DNA of 12,728 bases from an uncultured Leucobacter sp. (lineage in GTDB: Bacteria; Actinomycetota; Actinomycetes; Actinomycetales; Microbacteriaceae): NCBI GenBank assembly GCA_937872275.1, contig CALMSE010000074.1, forward strand, positions 1 to 12,728, given 5' to 3'. The stretch's first letter is position 1; each line of letters starts with the position of its first letter. Of the stretch, positions 6,254-12,569 are shown in pieces. A model generated the notes under the pieces. The model was not told where the DNA came from. It saw only the letters and a program-made list of their open reading frames with translations, and searched no databases. The position numbers and the translations under genes were made by a program.

Positions 6254-7149
6254 GCTTCGTCCTCGGCACCAGCCTGCTCGCGATCGTCACCGCGCTCGCC
6301 TGCGCCGTTCCCGGCGCCTTCGTCGTGCTCCGCAAGAGCTCGATGCTCGTCGACGCCATCAGCCATGCCGTGCTCCCGGGCATCGTCGTCGGCTACTTCT
6401 TCACCCGCGACCTCGAGTCCCCGCTCCTCATCCTCGGCGCCGCCCTCGCAGGCCTCGTCGTCGTGCTCGGCGGCGAATGGCTGACGAGAACCGGGCTGCT
6501 CACGGGCGACGCCCCGCAGGGCCTCATCTTCCCCGCCCTGTTCAGCGTCGGGGTGATCCTCATCACCCTGAACTTCGCCAACGTGCACCTCGACACCCAC
6601 GCCGTGCTCGTCGGCGACCTCAATCTCGCCGCCTTCGCGCAGCTGACCGTCGGCGGCGTCTCGGTCGGACCGCAGTACCTCTACGTCATGCTCGGCGTGC
6701 TCGCGCTGAACGTCGTCTTCCTGACGCTGTTCTACCCGAAGCTCAAGGTCACCACCTTCGACGCCGGCTTCGCGACCACTCTCGGCCTGCGCACCGGCCT
6801 GCTGAACACCGCCTTCATGTTCCTCGTCTCGGTGACCGTCACGGCCGCGTTCTACGCGGCCGGCGCGATCCTCGTCATCGCCCTCATGATCGTGCCGCCC
6901 GCCACCGCCTACCTGCTGAGCCGCCGCCTGCCCGTGATGATCGGCTTGACGGTCGCGATCGCGGCGGGCGGCGCGCTCATCGGGTTCTGGATCGCCTACG
7001 CGCTCGACGCCGCCACCTCGGCGGGCATGGCCGTCTTCTACGGCGCCCTCTTCGCGGTCGCGTTCGTCGTCTCCCGGATCGCGAGGGGCCGCACCGGCCG
7101 CAGGAGCGCCGGCGCCCTCGCGGCTACGGCGTGCGACGCCGCAGCGTGA
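6250..7149 (+). CDS. mntD: Metal ABC transporter permease, second of two
   Basis: A 299-residue ABC-3-family permease paralogous to the previous gene. SSMLVDAISHAVLPGIV (30-46) is the family hallmark and GAILVIALMIVPPATA (205-220) the late conserved helix. NVHLDTHAVLVGDL (111-124) gives an external His-containing loop typical of the second permease in Tro/Sit/Mnt systems. The ATG at 6250 overlaps the preceding stop (ATGA) and has GAAGGGG 7 nt upstream. It should pair with the first permease to form the transmembrane pore. The last 26 bp, encoding an Ala-rich tail, also encode the end of the convergent ABC-2 permease gene, and no terminator separates the two operons. Confidence 0.92.
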   Translation: MSFVLGTSLLAIVTALACAVPGAFVVLRKSSMLVDAISHAVLPGIVVGYFFTRDLESPLLILGAALAGLVVVLGGEWLTRTGLLTGDAPQGLIFPALFSVGVILITLNFANVHLDTHAVLVGDLNLAAFAQLTVGGVSVGPQYLYVMLGVLALNVVFLTLFYPKLKVTTFDAGFATTLGLRTGLLNTAFMFLVSVTVTAAFYAAGAILVIALMIVPPATAYLLSRRLPVMIGLTVAIAAGGALIGFWIAYALDAATSAGMAVFYGALFAVAFVVSRIARGRTGRRSAGALAATACDAAA

Positions 7150-7858
7150 GCGCGGCGAGTCCCAGGCAGGCGAGCGTGACCCCGCCGATGACGACGAGGG
7201 GCTTGCCCAGCGTCCACCCCTCGTCGCCCGCGGTGACCGCGTTCACCGCGTCGATCGCGTAGCTGAGCGGCAGCCAGTCGGAGATCGCGTGCAGCACGTC
7301 GGGCATGCGGTCGCGCGGCATGAGCAGCCCGCCGAGCAGGATCTGCGGGAAGACGAGGATCGGCATGAACTGCACCGCCTGGAACTCGGTGCGGGCGAAG
7401 GCGCTCGCGAGCAGGCCGAGGCCGGTGCCGAGGAGGGCGTTCAGGATCGCGACGAGCCCGAGCTGCCACACCGGTCCGTCGACTTCGAGCCCGCACACGA
7501 TCACGGCGAAGCCCACGGTGATCACCGCCTGCACGGCGGCCGCGAGCCCGAAGGCCAGCCCGTAGCCGACGATGAAGTCGCCCTTGCCGAGCGGCGTGGT
7601 CATGAGCCGCTCGAGCGTGCCCGAACGGCGCTCGCGCAGCGTCGTCACCGAGGTGATGACAAACATCAGGATGAAGGGGAAGAGCGCGAGGATCGGCCCG
7701 CCGTACTGGTCGAAGGCCCCCGGCTGCTCGTCGAACAGCCAGGCGAAGAGCCCCACGAGCAGGCTGGGGGCGAGCAGCATCAGCGCGACCGAGCGCGGGT
7801 CGTGCGACAGCTGCCGCAGCACCCGGCCGGCGGTCGCGAAGGTGCGCGCGGGCCTCAT
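7124..7858 (-). CDS. ABC-2-type exporter permease
   Basis: A 244-residue membrane protein with six hydrophobic segments (about 22-41, 54-73, 104-124, 130-152, 166-181 and 222-240). It has the two conserved blocks of DrrB-type ABC-2 permeases: ERRSGTLERLMTTPLGK (76-92) after the second helix, and LLGGLLMPRDRMP...LPLSYAIDA (174-203) before the last. The ATG at 7858 overlaps the ATPase stop (ATGA) and has GGGGGAG just upstream; the frame stays open to 8167 but only as ATPase shadow. With the ATPase it should form an exporter of a drug, lipid or natural product; substrate unknown. Its 3' end overlaps the convergent metal permease by 26 bp. Confidence 0.9.
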   Translation of the reverse strand: MRPARTFATAGRVLRQLSHDPRSVALMLLAPSLLVGLFAWLFDEQPGAFDQYGGPILALFPFILMFVITSVTTLRERRSGTLERLMTTPLGKGDFIVGYGLAFGLAAAVQAVITVGFAVIVCGLEVDGPVWQLGLVAILNALLGTGLGLLASAFARTEFQAVQFMPILVFPQILLGGLLMPRDRMPDVLHAISDWLPLSYAIDAVNAVTAGDEGWTLGKPLVVIGGVTLACLGLAALTLRRRTP

Positions 7859-8682
7859 CGCGACTCCCCCGCGTGGCGGCCGTGGTGGGCCGGATCCGCT
7901 TCGCCCGCGACCGGAGGCCGGGCGGCGATGGCGGATCCGCCCCCTGCCCGCCCCGGTCCATCGCCCTGCGCCTCGATCACCGCGAGAAACGCGGCCTCGG
8001 GATCGGCCGTGCCCGTCGAGGCGAGCAGCTCGTCGGGCGCGGTGTCGGCGATGATGCGCCCCTCGCGCATGAGCAGCAGACGGTCGCAGCGCAACGCCTC
8101 GTCCATGACGTGGCTGCTGACGAGCAGGGTCGATCCGCCCTCGGCGAGGCGCCGGAACAGCCCCCACAGCTCGGCGCGCAGCACCGGGTCGAGTCCCACG
8201 GTGGGCTCGTCGAGCACGATGAGCTCGGGGGCGCCGAGGAGCGCGGCGGCGAGCGAGACCCGGTTCCGCTGCCCGCCGCTCAGCGCCTCCACCCGCTGCC
8301 TCGCCTCGCTCCCGAGGCCGACGAGATCGATCACGCGCCCGGCGTCGCCGCGCGGGGCGCCGACCGCCGCGGCGAAGTAGGCGAGGTTCTGCGCGACGGT
8401 GAGGTCGTCGTAGACGGAGGCCGCCTGCGTGGCGTACGCGACGCGACGGCGCAGCGCCTTCGAGCCGGCGGCCTCGCCGAGGACCAGCAGCTCGCCCGAG
8501 ACGCCCGCCTGGGCGCCGACGACGGATCGCATGAGCGTGCTCTTGCCGCAGCCCGAGGGGCCGAGCAGGCCCGTCACCCTGCCCCGCGCGACCTCGAGGT
8601 CGAGGCCGGCGAGCACCGTGCGGCGGCCGCGGCGCACGGTGAGACCGCGGGCGACGATCGCCGAACGGGGCTGTTCGTCCAT
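7855..8682 (-). CDS. ABC-2-type exporter ATP-binding protein
   Basis: A 275-residue ABC ATPase of the DrrA/CcmA type. Walker A GPSGCGKST is at 41-49, the Q-loop at Gln86 (YATQ), signature LSGGQ at 134-138, Walker B LIVLDE at 154-159 with Glu159, the D-loop GLD, and H-switch His191 (SSHVMDEA). All catalytic elements are intact. A Gly/Pro/His-rich tail of about 35 residues after position 240 is low complexity. The ATG at 8682 has no ribosome-binding site, but TATAGC lies 8 nt upstream, so it may be leaderless. It is the first gene of a two-gene operon with the ABC-2 permease. The substrate cannot be read from the sequence. Confidence 0.93.
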   Translation of the reverse strand: MDEQPRSAIVARGLTVRRGRRTVLAGLDLEVARGRVTGLLGPSGCGKSTLMRSVVGAQAGVSGELLVLGEAAGSKALRRRVAYATQAASVYDDLTVAQNLAYFAAAVGAPRGDAGRVIDLVGLGSEARQRVEALSGGQRNRVSLAAALLGAPELIVLDEPTVGLDPVLRAELWGLFRRLAEGGSTLLVSSHVMDEALRCDRLLLMREGRIIADTAPDELLASTGTADPEAAFLAVIEAQGDGPGRAGGGSAIAARPPVAGEADPAHHGRHAGESR

Positions 8683-8717
8683 GCGTTCACGCTATACCCA
8701 TCGGGGGGAATGGGAGA
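8683..8717. promoter_or_regulatory. Short divergent promoter region
   Basis: Only 35 bp separate the exporter ATPase and the RNA methyltransferase. A shared GCTATACC (8691-8698) gives TATACC on the plus strand and TATAGC on the minus strand as -10 candidates. The leftward start would be leaderless or nearly so; the rightward leader would be about 12-20 nt and contains GGGGGG and GGGAG. No good -35 elements are visible, and any would lie inside the opposing coding sequences. Confidence 0.35.
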
Positions 8718-10091
8718 ATGGCGGGCATGGCTGACACCCCCGCACCGGCGAGCCCGGCGTCCCCGGCATCCGCGACATCCCCTGGGCGCCAGGCGCCCCT
8801 CGCCCCCGGCGACCTCATCGAGCTCGACGTCACCGGCATCGCCCACGGCGGGGTGTGCGTGGCCCGCCACGACGGGCGGGTGGTGTTCGTCGCCGACGCG
8901 ATCCCCGGCGAGCGGGTGCGCGCCCGCGTCACCGAGGCCCGCAAGAAGTCGTTCGCCCGCGCCGCGACCGTAGAGGTGCTCGAGGCGTCGCCGGATCGTC
9001 GCCCGCACGTCTGGGTCGAGGCCGCCCTCGAGCGCGACCCCGAGGAGCGGGCCGGCGGAGCCGAGTTCGGCCACATCGCGCTCGAGCGGCAGCGCTCCCT
9101 GAAGGCGGAGGTGCTCGCCGACGCCCTGCACCGCTTCGGCGGGCTCGGCGACGAGGAGATCGCGCGGGCGACCGGCGACGCCGCGGGCATCGTGGTCGAG
9201 GCGGCGCCCGGCGACGACGAGGCGAACGGCCTCGGCTGGCGCAGCCGCGTGCGACTGCACGTGGACCCCGAGACCGGGCAGGCGGGGCCGTACGCGGCGC
9301 GCAGCCGCCGGGTGATCGCGGTCGGGAGCCTGCCGCTCGCGAACGAGCGGATCGGGTACATCGCCCCGCTCGACGAGCCGATGCCCGGCGTCGACACGGT
9401 CGACCTCGTCGCGCCCAGCGCCGACGATCCCCGCATGCTCGTCACCGCGGAGGGCGAGCGCGCCCGCGCGGGCGAGAACCAGCCGGTGCGCGAGTCGGTG
9501 GGCGGCCGCGAGTTCCTCGTGCGGGCCGGCGGCTTCTGGCAGGTGCACCGCGAGGCGCCCCTCGTGCTGTTCACTGCGGTGCACGATGCGGTCCGCGCCC
9601 TCGCGGACCGCGGGCGCTTCGACGCCGATGCGGCGAACCTCGACCTCTACGGCGGGGCGGGGCTGCTCGCCGCCGCCATGGGCGAGGCTGCCGGGCCGTC
9701 GCTCAAGGTCACCTCGGTCGAGGCGGATCCCGGCGCCACCGACGACGCCGCCGAGAACCTGAGCGAGCTCGTGGGCGCCCTCGCCGTGACCTCGCGGGTG
9801 GACCGGCACCTCTCCGCCCTCGCCGCCGCACCGGGAACCGTGCGCGATCGGCTGCGCCGCGCCACGGTCGTGCTCGATCCGCCCCGGTCGGGCGCCGGCG
9901 GCGAGATCTGCGCCCTGCTCGGCGAGCTCGCTCCCGCGAATCTCGTCTACGTGGCCTGCGACCCCGTGGCGCTCGCCCGCGACACCGCGACGCTCGCGGG
10001 CCTCGGCTACCGGCTCGATTCGCTGCGAGCCTTCGACCTCTTCCCGCACACGCACCACCTCGAGGCGCTCGCCGTCTTCACGCGCGCCTAG
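8718..10091 (+). CDS. TrmA/RlmD-family class I RNA 5-methyluridine methyltransferase with TRAM domain
   Basis: A 457-residue protein. An N-terminal TRAM-type OB fold (about 30-92; DLIELDVTGIAHGGVCVAR) is followed by a SAM-dependent uracil-5-methyltransferase domain: FWQVH at 273-277, the SAM loop LDLYGGAGLLA at 308-318, VEADP at 334-338, VVLDPPRSG at 384-392, nucleophile Cys414 in YVACDP, and base Glu449 in FPHTHHLEA. The [4Fe-4S] cysteines of E. coli RlmD are absent: the equivalent stretch reads RAGGAEFGHIALERQRSLK (111-129). The target (tRNA U54 or a 23S rRNA uridine) cannot be assigned. Starts at 8718 and 8727 are both plausible, behind GGGGGG or GGGAG; the first 25 residues are Pro/Ala-rich and not conserved. 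Confidence 0.9.
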   Translation: MAGMADTPAPASPASPASATSPGRQAPLAPGDLIELDVTGIAHGGVCVARHDGRVVFVADAIPGERVRARVTEARKKSFARAATVEVLEASPDRRPHVWVEAALERDPEERAGGAEFGHIALERQRSLKAEVLADALHRFGGLGDEEIARATGDAAGIVVEAAPGDDEANGLGWRSRVRLHVDPETGQAGPYAARSRRVIAVGSLPLANERIGYIAPLDEPMPGVDTVDLVAPSADDPRMLVTAEGERARAGENQPVRESVGGREFLVRAGGFWQVHREAPLVLFTAVHDAVRALADRGRFDADAANLDLYGGAGLLAAAMGEAAGPSLKVTSVEADPGATDDAAENLSELVGALAVTSRVDRHLSALAAAPGTVRDRLRRATVVLDPPRSGAGGEICALLGELAPANLVYVACDPVALARDTATLAGLGYRLDSLRAFDLFPHTHHLEALAVFTRA

Positions 10092-10257
10092 GGACGGGTC
10101 TCGTCACGGACCGGGGTCGCCGTTCTCCGCACGGATCAGCCGGTTCCGGGCGTTCTGCCGGAAGAATCCACCGCGTTTCCTCCGGCAGAACGCCCGGAAC
10201 CGGCAGAACGCCCGGAACCGGCAGGGCGCAGAGCACCAGCCATCCGGGATGCCGGGC
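10092..10257. other. Gap between convergent genes, filled by palindromic repeat
   Basis: This gap between the methyltransferase stop and the membrane-protein stop has no supported gene. It holds the palindrome/tandem repeat described at 10139-10222, preceded by an imperfect related stretch (CCGTTCTCCG near 10120). Confidence 0.7.
10139..10222. repeat. Perfect 24-bp inverted repeat with tandem 18-bp units
   Basis: The arms 10139-10162 and 10181-10204 are exact reverse complements around an 18-nt loop. The 18-bp segment AGAACGCCCGGAACCGGC at 10187-10204 is repeated exactly and immediately at 10205-10222, and a third copy begins at 10223 but decays after a few bases. In an RNA from either strand this gives one very stable hairpin, and the tandem copy offers an alternative right arm. 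It lies between convergent genes, where a bidirectional terminator is expected, but neither side carries a T-run. It could instead be a dispersed REP/MITE-like element. Confidence 0.85.
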
Positions 10258-10740
10258 TCAGCGTTCGAGCGGGTGGGGCACCATTCCGGGCTCGGGCTCG
10301 TCCTCCTCGGGCCGGGGCTCGCGCCCGGCCGCGGCGGCGAAGCCGAGCGCCGCGATCGTCGTCGCGAAGGCGACGATGCCGAGCGGGTTGCACAGCGCGA
10401 TCGACATCTCGTTCCAGAGCGGCCCGCCGAAGAGGCCGAGGATCGACACCAGCTCGCCGCCCGAGACGTCGGGAACGGTGAGCCCGAAGCCGATCGCGCA
10501 GACCCAGGAGAGCGCGAGGGAGACATACGGGGCGCGGCCGACGCGGCGGCCGCGATCCCCCGCGATGCGGATGCGCCGCACCGTCCAGAGCTGCAGCAGG
10601 GCGAAGGGCGCGCCGATGAGCGGCAGATACCAGAGGGTCAGCTCGCCCCCGATGCCGAACAGCCAGCGACCGGCCCCCATCCAGAGCCCGAGGGCGCAGC
10701 CGACTATGCCGAGAATCAGATTTCGCAGACCCACATCCAT
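10258..10740 (-). CDS. Small membrane protein of unknown function, four predicted helices
   Basis: A 160-residue protein that I do not recognise as a named family. Four hydrophobic segments are visible (about 6-29, 36-53, 72-88 and 116-138). An Arg-rich cytoplasmic-type loop (RRIRIAGDRGRRVGR, 55-69) lies between the second and third, and the tail is acidic and proline-rich (EPRPEEDEPEPG, 141-152). There is no signal peptide or catalytic motif. Codon use is GC-ending and typical of the window, supporting a real gene. The ATG at 10740 has no Shine-Dalgarno sequence, so translation may be leaderless or start slightly later. It is divergent from the tRNA pair, whose likely promoter overlaps its start codon, and convergent with the methyltransferase gene. 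Confidence 0.75.
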   Translation of the reverse strand: MDVGLRNLILGIVGCALGLWMGAGRWLFGIGGELTLWYLPLIGAPFALLQLWTVRRIRIAGDRGRRVGRAPYVSLALSWVCAIGFGLTVPDVSGGELVSILGLFGGPLWNEMSIALCNPLGIVAFATTIAALGFAAAAGREPRPEEDEPEPGMVPHPLER

Positions 10741-10751
10741 GATGGTAGTCT
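10722..10751 (+). promoter_or_regulatory. Candidate promoter for the tRNA pair
   Basis: TTCGCA (10722-10727) and TAGTCT (10746-10751) are 18 bp apart, about 28 bp before the first tRNA, the right distance for a short 5' leader. The -10 keeps only the TANNNT core. The element covers the start codon of the divergent membrane-protein gene. Confidence 0.35.
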
Positions 10752-10779
10752 TCTACGGTTGCCACCGCACGGTGGGCAA

Positions 10780-10851
<72 letters not shown>

Positions 10852-10883
10852 CTGATCCTCTCGCCGCTCGCACGGCTCGCCGT

Positions 10884-10957
10884 GGCTGAGTAGCTCAGTT
10901 GGTGAGAGCGCACGACTCATAATCGTGAGGTCGCGGGTTCGAATCCCGCCTCAGCTA
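10884..10957 (+). tRNA. tRNA-Met(CAT), elongator type
   Basis: Acceptor GGCTGAG/CTCAGCT (a G-T pair at 1-72), D-stem GCTC/GAGC, anticodon stem CACGA/TCGTG with loop CTCATAA (anticodon CAT), and T-arm GCGGG/CCCGC with loop TTCGAAT. The first pair can form and the three G-C pairs of initiator tRNA are missing from the anticodon stem, so this is not initiator tRNA. A lysidine-modified tRNA-Ile2 also has CAT; elongator Met is favoured by overall resemblance and by the Thr-Met pairing. No CCA is encoded. Confidence 0.92.
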
Positions 10958-10972
10958 CCGGAGGATCACCGC

Positions 10973-11007
10973 GAGAACCCCCGCCCTGGGCGGGGGTTCT
11001 CCCGTTT
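10973..11007 (+). terminator. Intrinsic terminator of the tRNA operon
   Basis: A perfect 13-bp stem (GAGAACCCCCGCC at 10973-10985, its complement at 10989-11001) closes a CTG loop. It is followed by CCGTTT, a short T-tract typical of high-GC terminators. It begins 15 bp after tRNA-Met. The stem could act in both directions. Confidence 0.85.
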
Positions 11008-11279
11008 CCGCAGGTCTCTCCCGACGGTGCGCGAGCCGGCGCACGCGTCGCGGCGCGAGACGGGGTCGGCCTCGTCGGAACGGAATCGGCTCGACGGGGT
11101 CGTGGTAGAGTCGACGGCAGCAATGTGAGCCGTTGCAGGCCTGGCGAGCCAAAAGACCTTGCCCAGGCGCCGTGTGGGATTTCGAGTACTCCATGGGCGA
11201 GACCACTCAACACCGACTTCGCCGCATCGACGGCTCGATCTCTCATTTCTCCTGTATCGGCTATGTGGAATGAGCAACC
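11008..11279 (+). promoter_or_regulatory. Promoter region and long leader upstream of the FMN reductase gene
   Basis: No supported gene lies here. A -10-like TAGAGT (11106-11111) would start transcription near 11118, leaving a leader of about 160 nt; no good -35 is seen. The leader opens with a start-stop element ATGTGA (11123-11128) and can form a stem from GCCTGG (11139-11144) and CCAGGC (11163-11168) around an A-rich loop, plus a small GCCG/CGGC hairpin at 11221-11234. The part after 11200 is poorer in GC than the surroundings. I could not match it to a riboswitch class I know; it is not a visible FMN, SAM or TPP aptamer. Confidence 0.4.
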
Positions 11280-11807
11280 GTGTCACTGAAAGTCACCATC
11301 GTCGTCGGCAATCCCAAGCCCCAGTCGCGCACCCTGAAGGTGGCGGAGACCCTCGTCGAGCATCTCCTCGCCCCCGGCTCCTACGAGCTGCAGGTCATCG
11401 ACCTCGCCGAGCACGCGGATGAGATCTTCGCCTGGCCGTCCGAGAAGATGTCGGCGCTGAACGCCCGGGTCGCCGAGAGCGACCTCGCGGTGTTCGCCTC
11501 GCCCACCTACAAGGCCACCTACACCGGCCTGCTCAAGGCGTTCCTCGACCGCTACCCGGCGAACGGGCTCGAGGGGCTCGTCGCCATCCCCGTGCTGACC
11601 GGGGCGAATCTGATGCACTCGATGGGGCCGACCGTCAACCTGGTCCCCCTGCTCATCGAACTCGGGGCGACCATTCCGGGCGGCGGCTTCTACTTCGTCG
11701 CGGCCGAGATGGATCGGCTCGACGAGGTGGTCCGAGAGGCCGCCTCCACCTACGCCGCGAACATCGCCCGCGTGGCGGCGCTCGCGGATCACACGCGCCC
11801 GGCCTGA
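11280..11807 (+). CDS. NAD(P)H-dependent FMN reductase (MsuE/SsuE-like)
   Basis: A 175-residue flavodoxin-fold protein of the NADPH-dependent FMN reductase family. LKVTIVVGNPKPQSRTLKVAE (3-23) gives the first strand and phosphate-binding loop for FMN. FASPTYKATYTGLLKAFLDR (72-91) is the second conserved block, with the YxxxYxGxLK pattern seen in SsuE/MsuE-like enzymes. These reduce FMN with NAD(P)H and usually hand FMNH2 to a flavin-dependent monooxygenase, or act as quinone/azo reductases. The GTG at 11280 lacks a strong ribosome-binding site (only GGAATGAG about 8 nt upstream). It is followed after 89 bp by a flavin-reductase-like gene, suggesting a flavin redox pair, but no monooxygenase is present in the window. 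Confidence 0.87.
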   Translation: MSLKVTIVVGNPKPQSRTLKVAETLVEHLLAPGSYELQVIDLAEHADEIFAWPSEKMSALNARVAESDLAVFASPTYKATYTGLLKAFLDRYPANGLEGLVAIPVLTGANLMHSMGPTVNLVPLLIELGATIPGGGFYFVAAEMDRLDEVVREAASTYAANIARVAALADHTRPA

Positions 11808-11824
11808 TCCGCAGACGGATCGGG
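11803..11824 (+). promoter_or_regulatory. Small hairpin overlapping the FMN reductase stop
   Basis: GATCCG and CGGATC around a CAGA loop extend to a 9-bp stem including one G-T pair and covering the stop codon. No T-tract follows, so it is more likely an mRNA-processing or stabilising hairpin than a terminator. Confidence 0.3.
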
Positions 11825-11896
11825 GCGGGCCCCTCCGTGCCCGGAAGCGCGCGAGTTCCCGAAGAAGAGACCAGAAAGAACACGAGATAGAGAAGG

Positions 11897-12430
11897 ATGA
11901 CCCAGGCAATGAGCGATGAGGCGCTGTCGACGGATGAGTTCAAGTTCGCGTTCCGGGGGCATCCCGCGGGCGTGGGGATCGTGACCGCGGATACCGGGGA
12001 GGGTCCGGTGGCGATGACGGTGAGCTCGTTGTTCTCGGTCGGGTTGACGCCGCCGACGCTGGTGTTCTCGGCGTCGGTGCTGTCGTCGGCGTCGCCGACG
12101 ATCCTGGCTGCGGACACGGTGGTGGTGCATCTCGTGGGTGCGGAGCAGGTGGAGTTGGCGAAGCTCGGGGCGACGAGCGGGGTGGATCGGTTCGGGCCCG
12201 GGGTGGAGTGGGATCGGTTGCCCACGGGTGAGCCGTTCTATCCGGGGGCGGCGGCGTGGATCCGGGGTCGGGTGTCGCAGGTCGTGCCGGCTGGGGGGTC
12301 GAATCTGATCGTGGTGGAGGCGTTGCAGGCGAAGCCGCATGATCCGGATGCGTCGCCTGATCTGTCGCCGTTGGTGTATCACAATCGTGGGTGGCACGTG
12401 ATCGGGGAGCACAGCAAACTCGACGACTGA
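11897..12430 (+). CDS. Flavin reductase-like, FMN-binding split-barrel protein
   Basis: A 177-residue protein of the flavin reductase-like domain family (HpaC/DIM6-NTAB group). FRGHPAGVGIVTA (19-31), VAMTVSSLFSVGLTPPTLVFS (38-58) and the C-terminal PLVYHNRGWHVIG (158-170) are the family landmarks for FMN binding. It probably uses NAD(P)H to reduce flavin for a partner oxygenase, or is a flavin-binding protein of related fold. ATG 11897 directly abuts AGAAGG (too close), while ATG 11909 lies 12 nt after it; either may be used, giving 177 or 173 residues. Codon choice is unlike the neighbours: strongly G-ending (GTG, GCG, TCG, GGG), six TTG leucines, and GAT and CAT preferred. Confidence 0.88.
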   Translation: MTQAMSDEALSTDEFKFAFRGHPAGVGIVTADTGEGPVAMTVSSLFSVGLTPPTLVFSASVLSSASPTILAADTVVVHLVGAEQVELAKLGATSGVDRFGPGVEWDRLPTGEPFYPGAAAWIRGRVSQVVPAGGSNLIVVEALQAKPHDPDASPDLSPLVYHNRGWHVIGEHSKLDD

Positions 12431-12441
12431 TCCCCGCGGGA

Positions 12442-12479
12442 CCGGCGGCGGCGGCGCGGCTCACGGGCGCCGCCGCCGG
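12442..12479 (+). terminator. GC-rich hairpin after the flavin reductase gene
   Basis: CCGGCGGCGGCG (12442-12453) and CGCCGCCGCCGG (12468-12479) form a perfect 12-bp stem with a 14-nt loop, 11 bp after the stop codon. Its position fits an operon terminator, but no T-run follows. The arms are GGC-type triplet runs, so a simple-repeat origin is possible. Confidence 0.45.
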
Positions 12480-12497
12480 AGCGGGCCGGGAAGCCAG

Positions 12498-12503
12498 TAC
12501 GCT
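12498..12503 (+). promoter_or_regulatory. Candidate -10 box for the DUF808 gene
   Basis: TACGCT fits the TANNNT core about 67 bp before the ATG, just past the GC hairpin. No -35 was found. Weak support. Confidence 0.25.
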
Positions 12504-12569
12504 TCCTCTCAGCGGCATGTTCGCATCCGAGCCTGCAGCGCCCGATCACCCGGAACCCGAGGACCGTCC

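Noticed and set aside
8574..10058. 494-codon open frame on the minus strand opposite the RNA methyltransferase
   Set aside because: Low-complexity His/Arg/Gly/Ala composition and no motif; the plus strand carries all methyltransferase motifs.
10183..10222. CRISPR-like repeat array
   Set aside because: The 18-bp units are directly abutting with no spacers, only two are complete, and no cas gene is near.
10139..10222. Insertion-sequence terminal repeats
   Set aside because: There is no transposase gene, and the arms are only 18 bp apart.
10884..10957. Initiator tRNA-Met
   Set aside because: The first acceptor pair can form and the anticodon stem lacks the three consecutive G-C pairs of initiator tRNA.
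11159..11422. Plus-strand 87-codon frame covering the leader and the start of the FMN reductase gene
   Set aside because: It overlaps the FMN reductase coding sequence in another frame and becomes Arg/Pro-rich; no motif was found.
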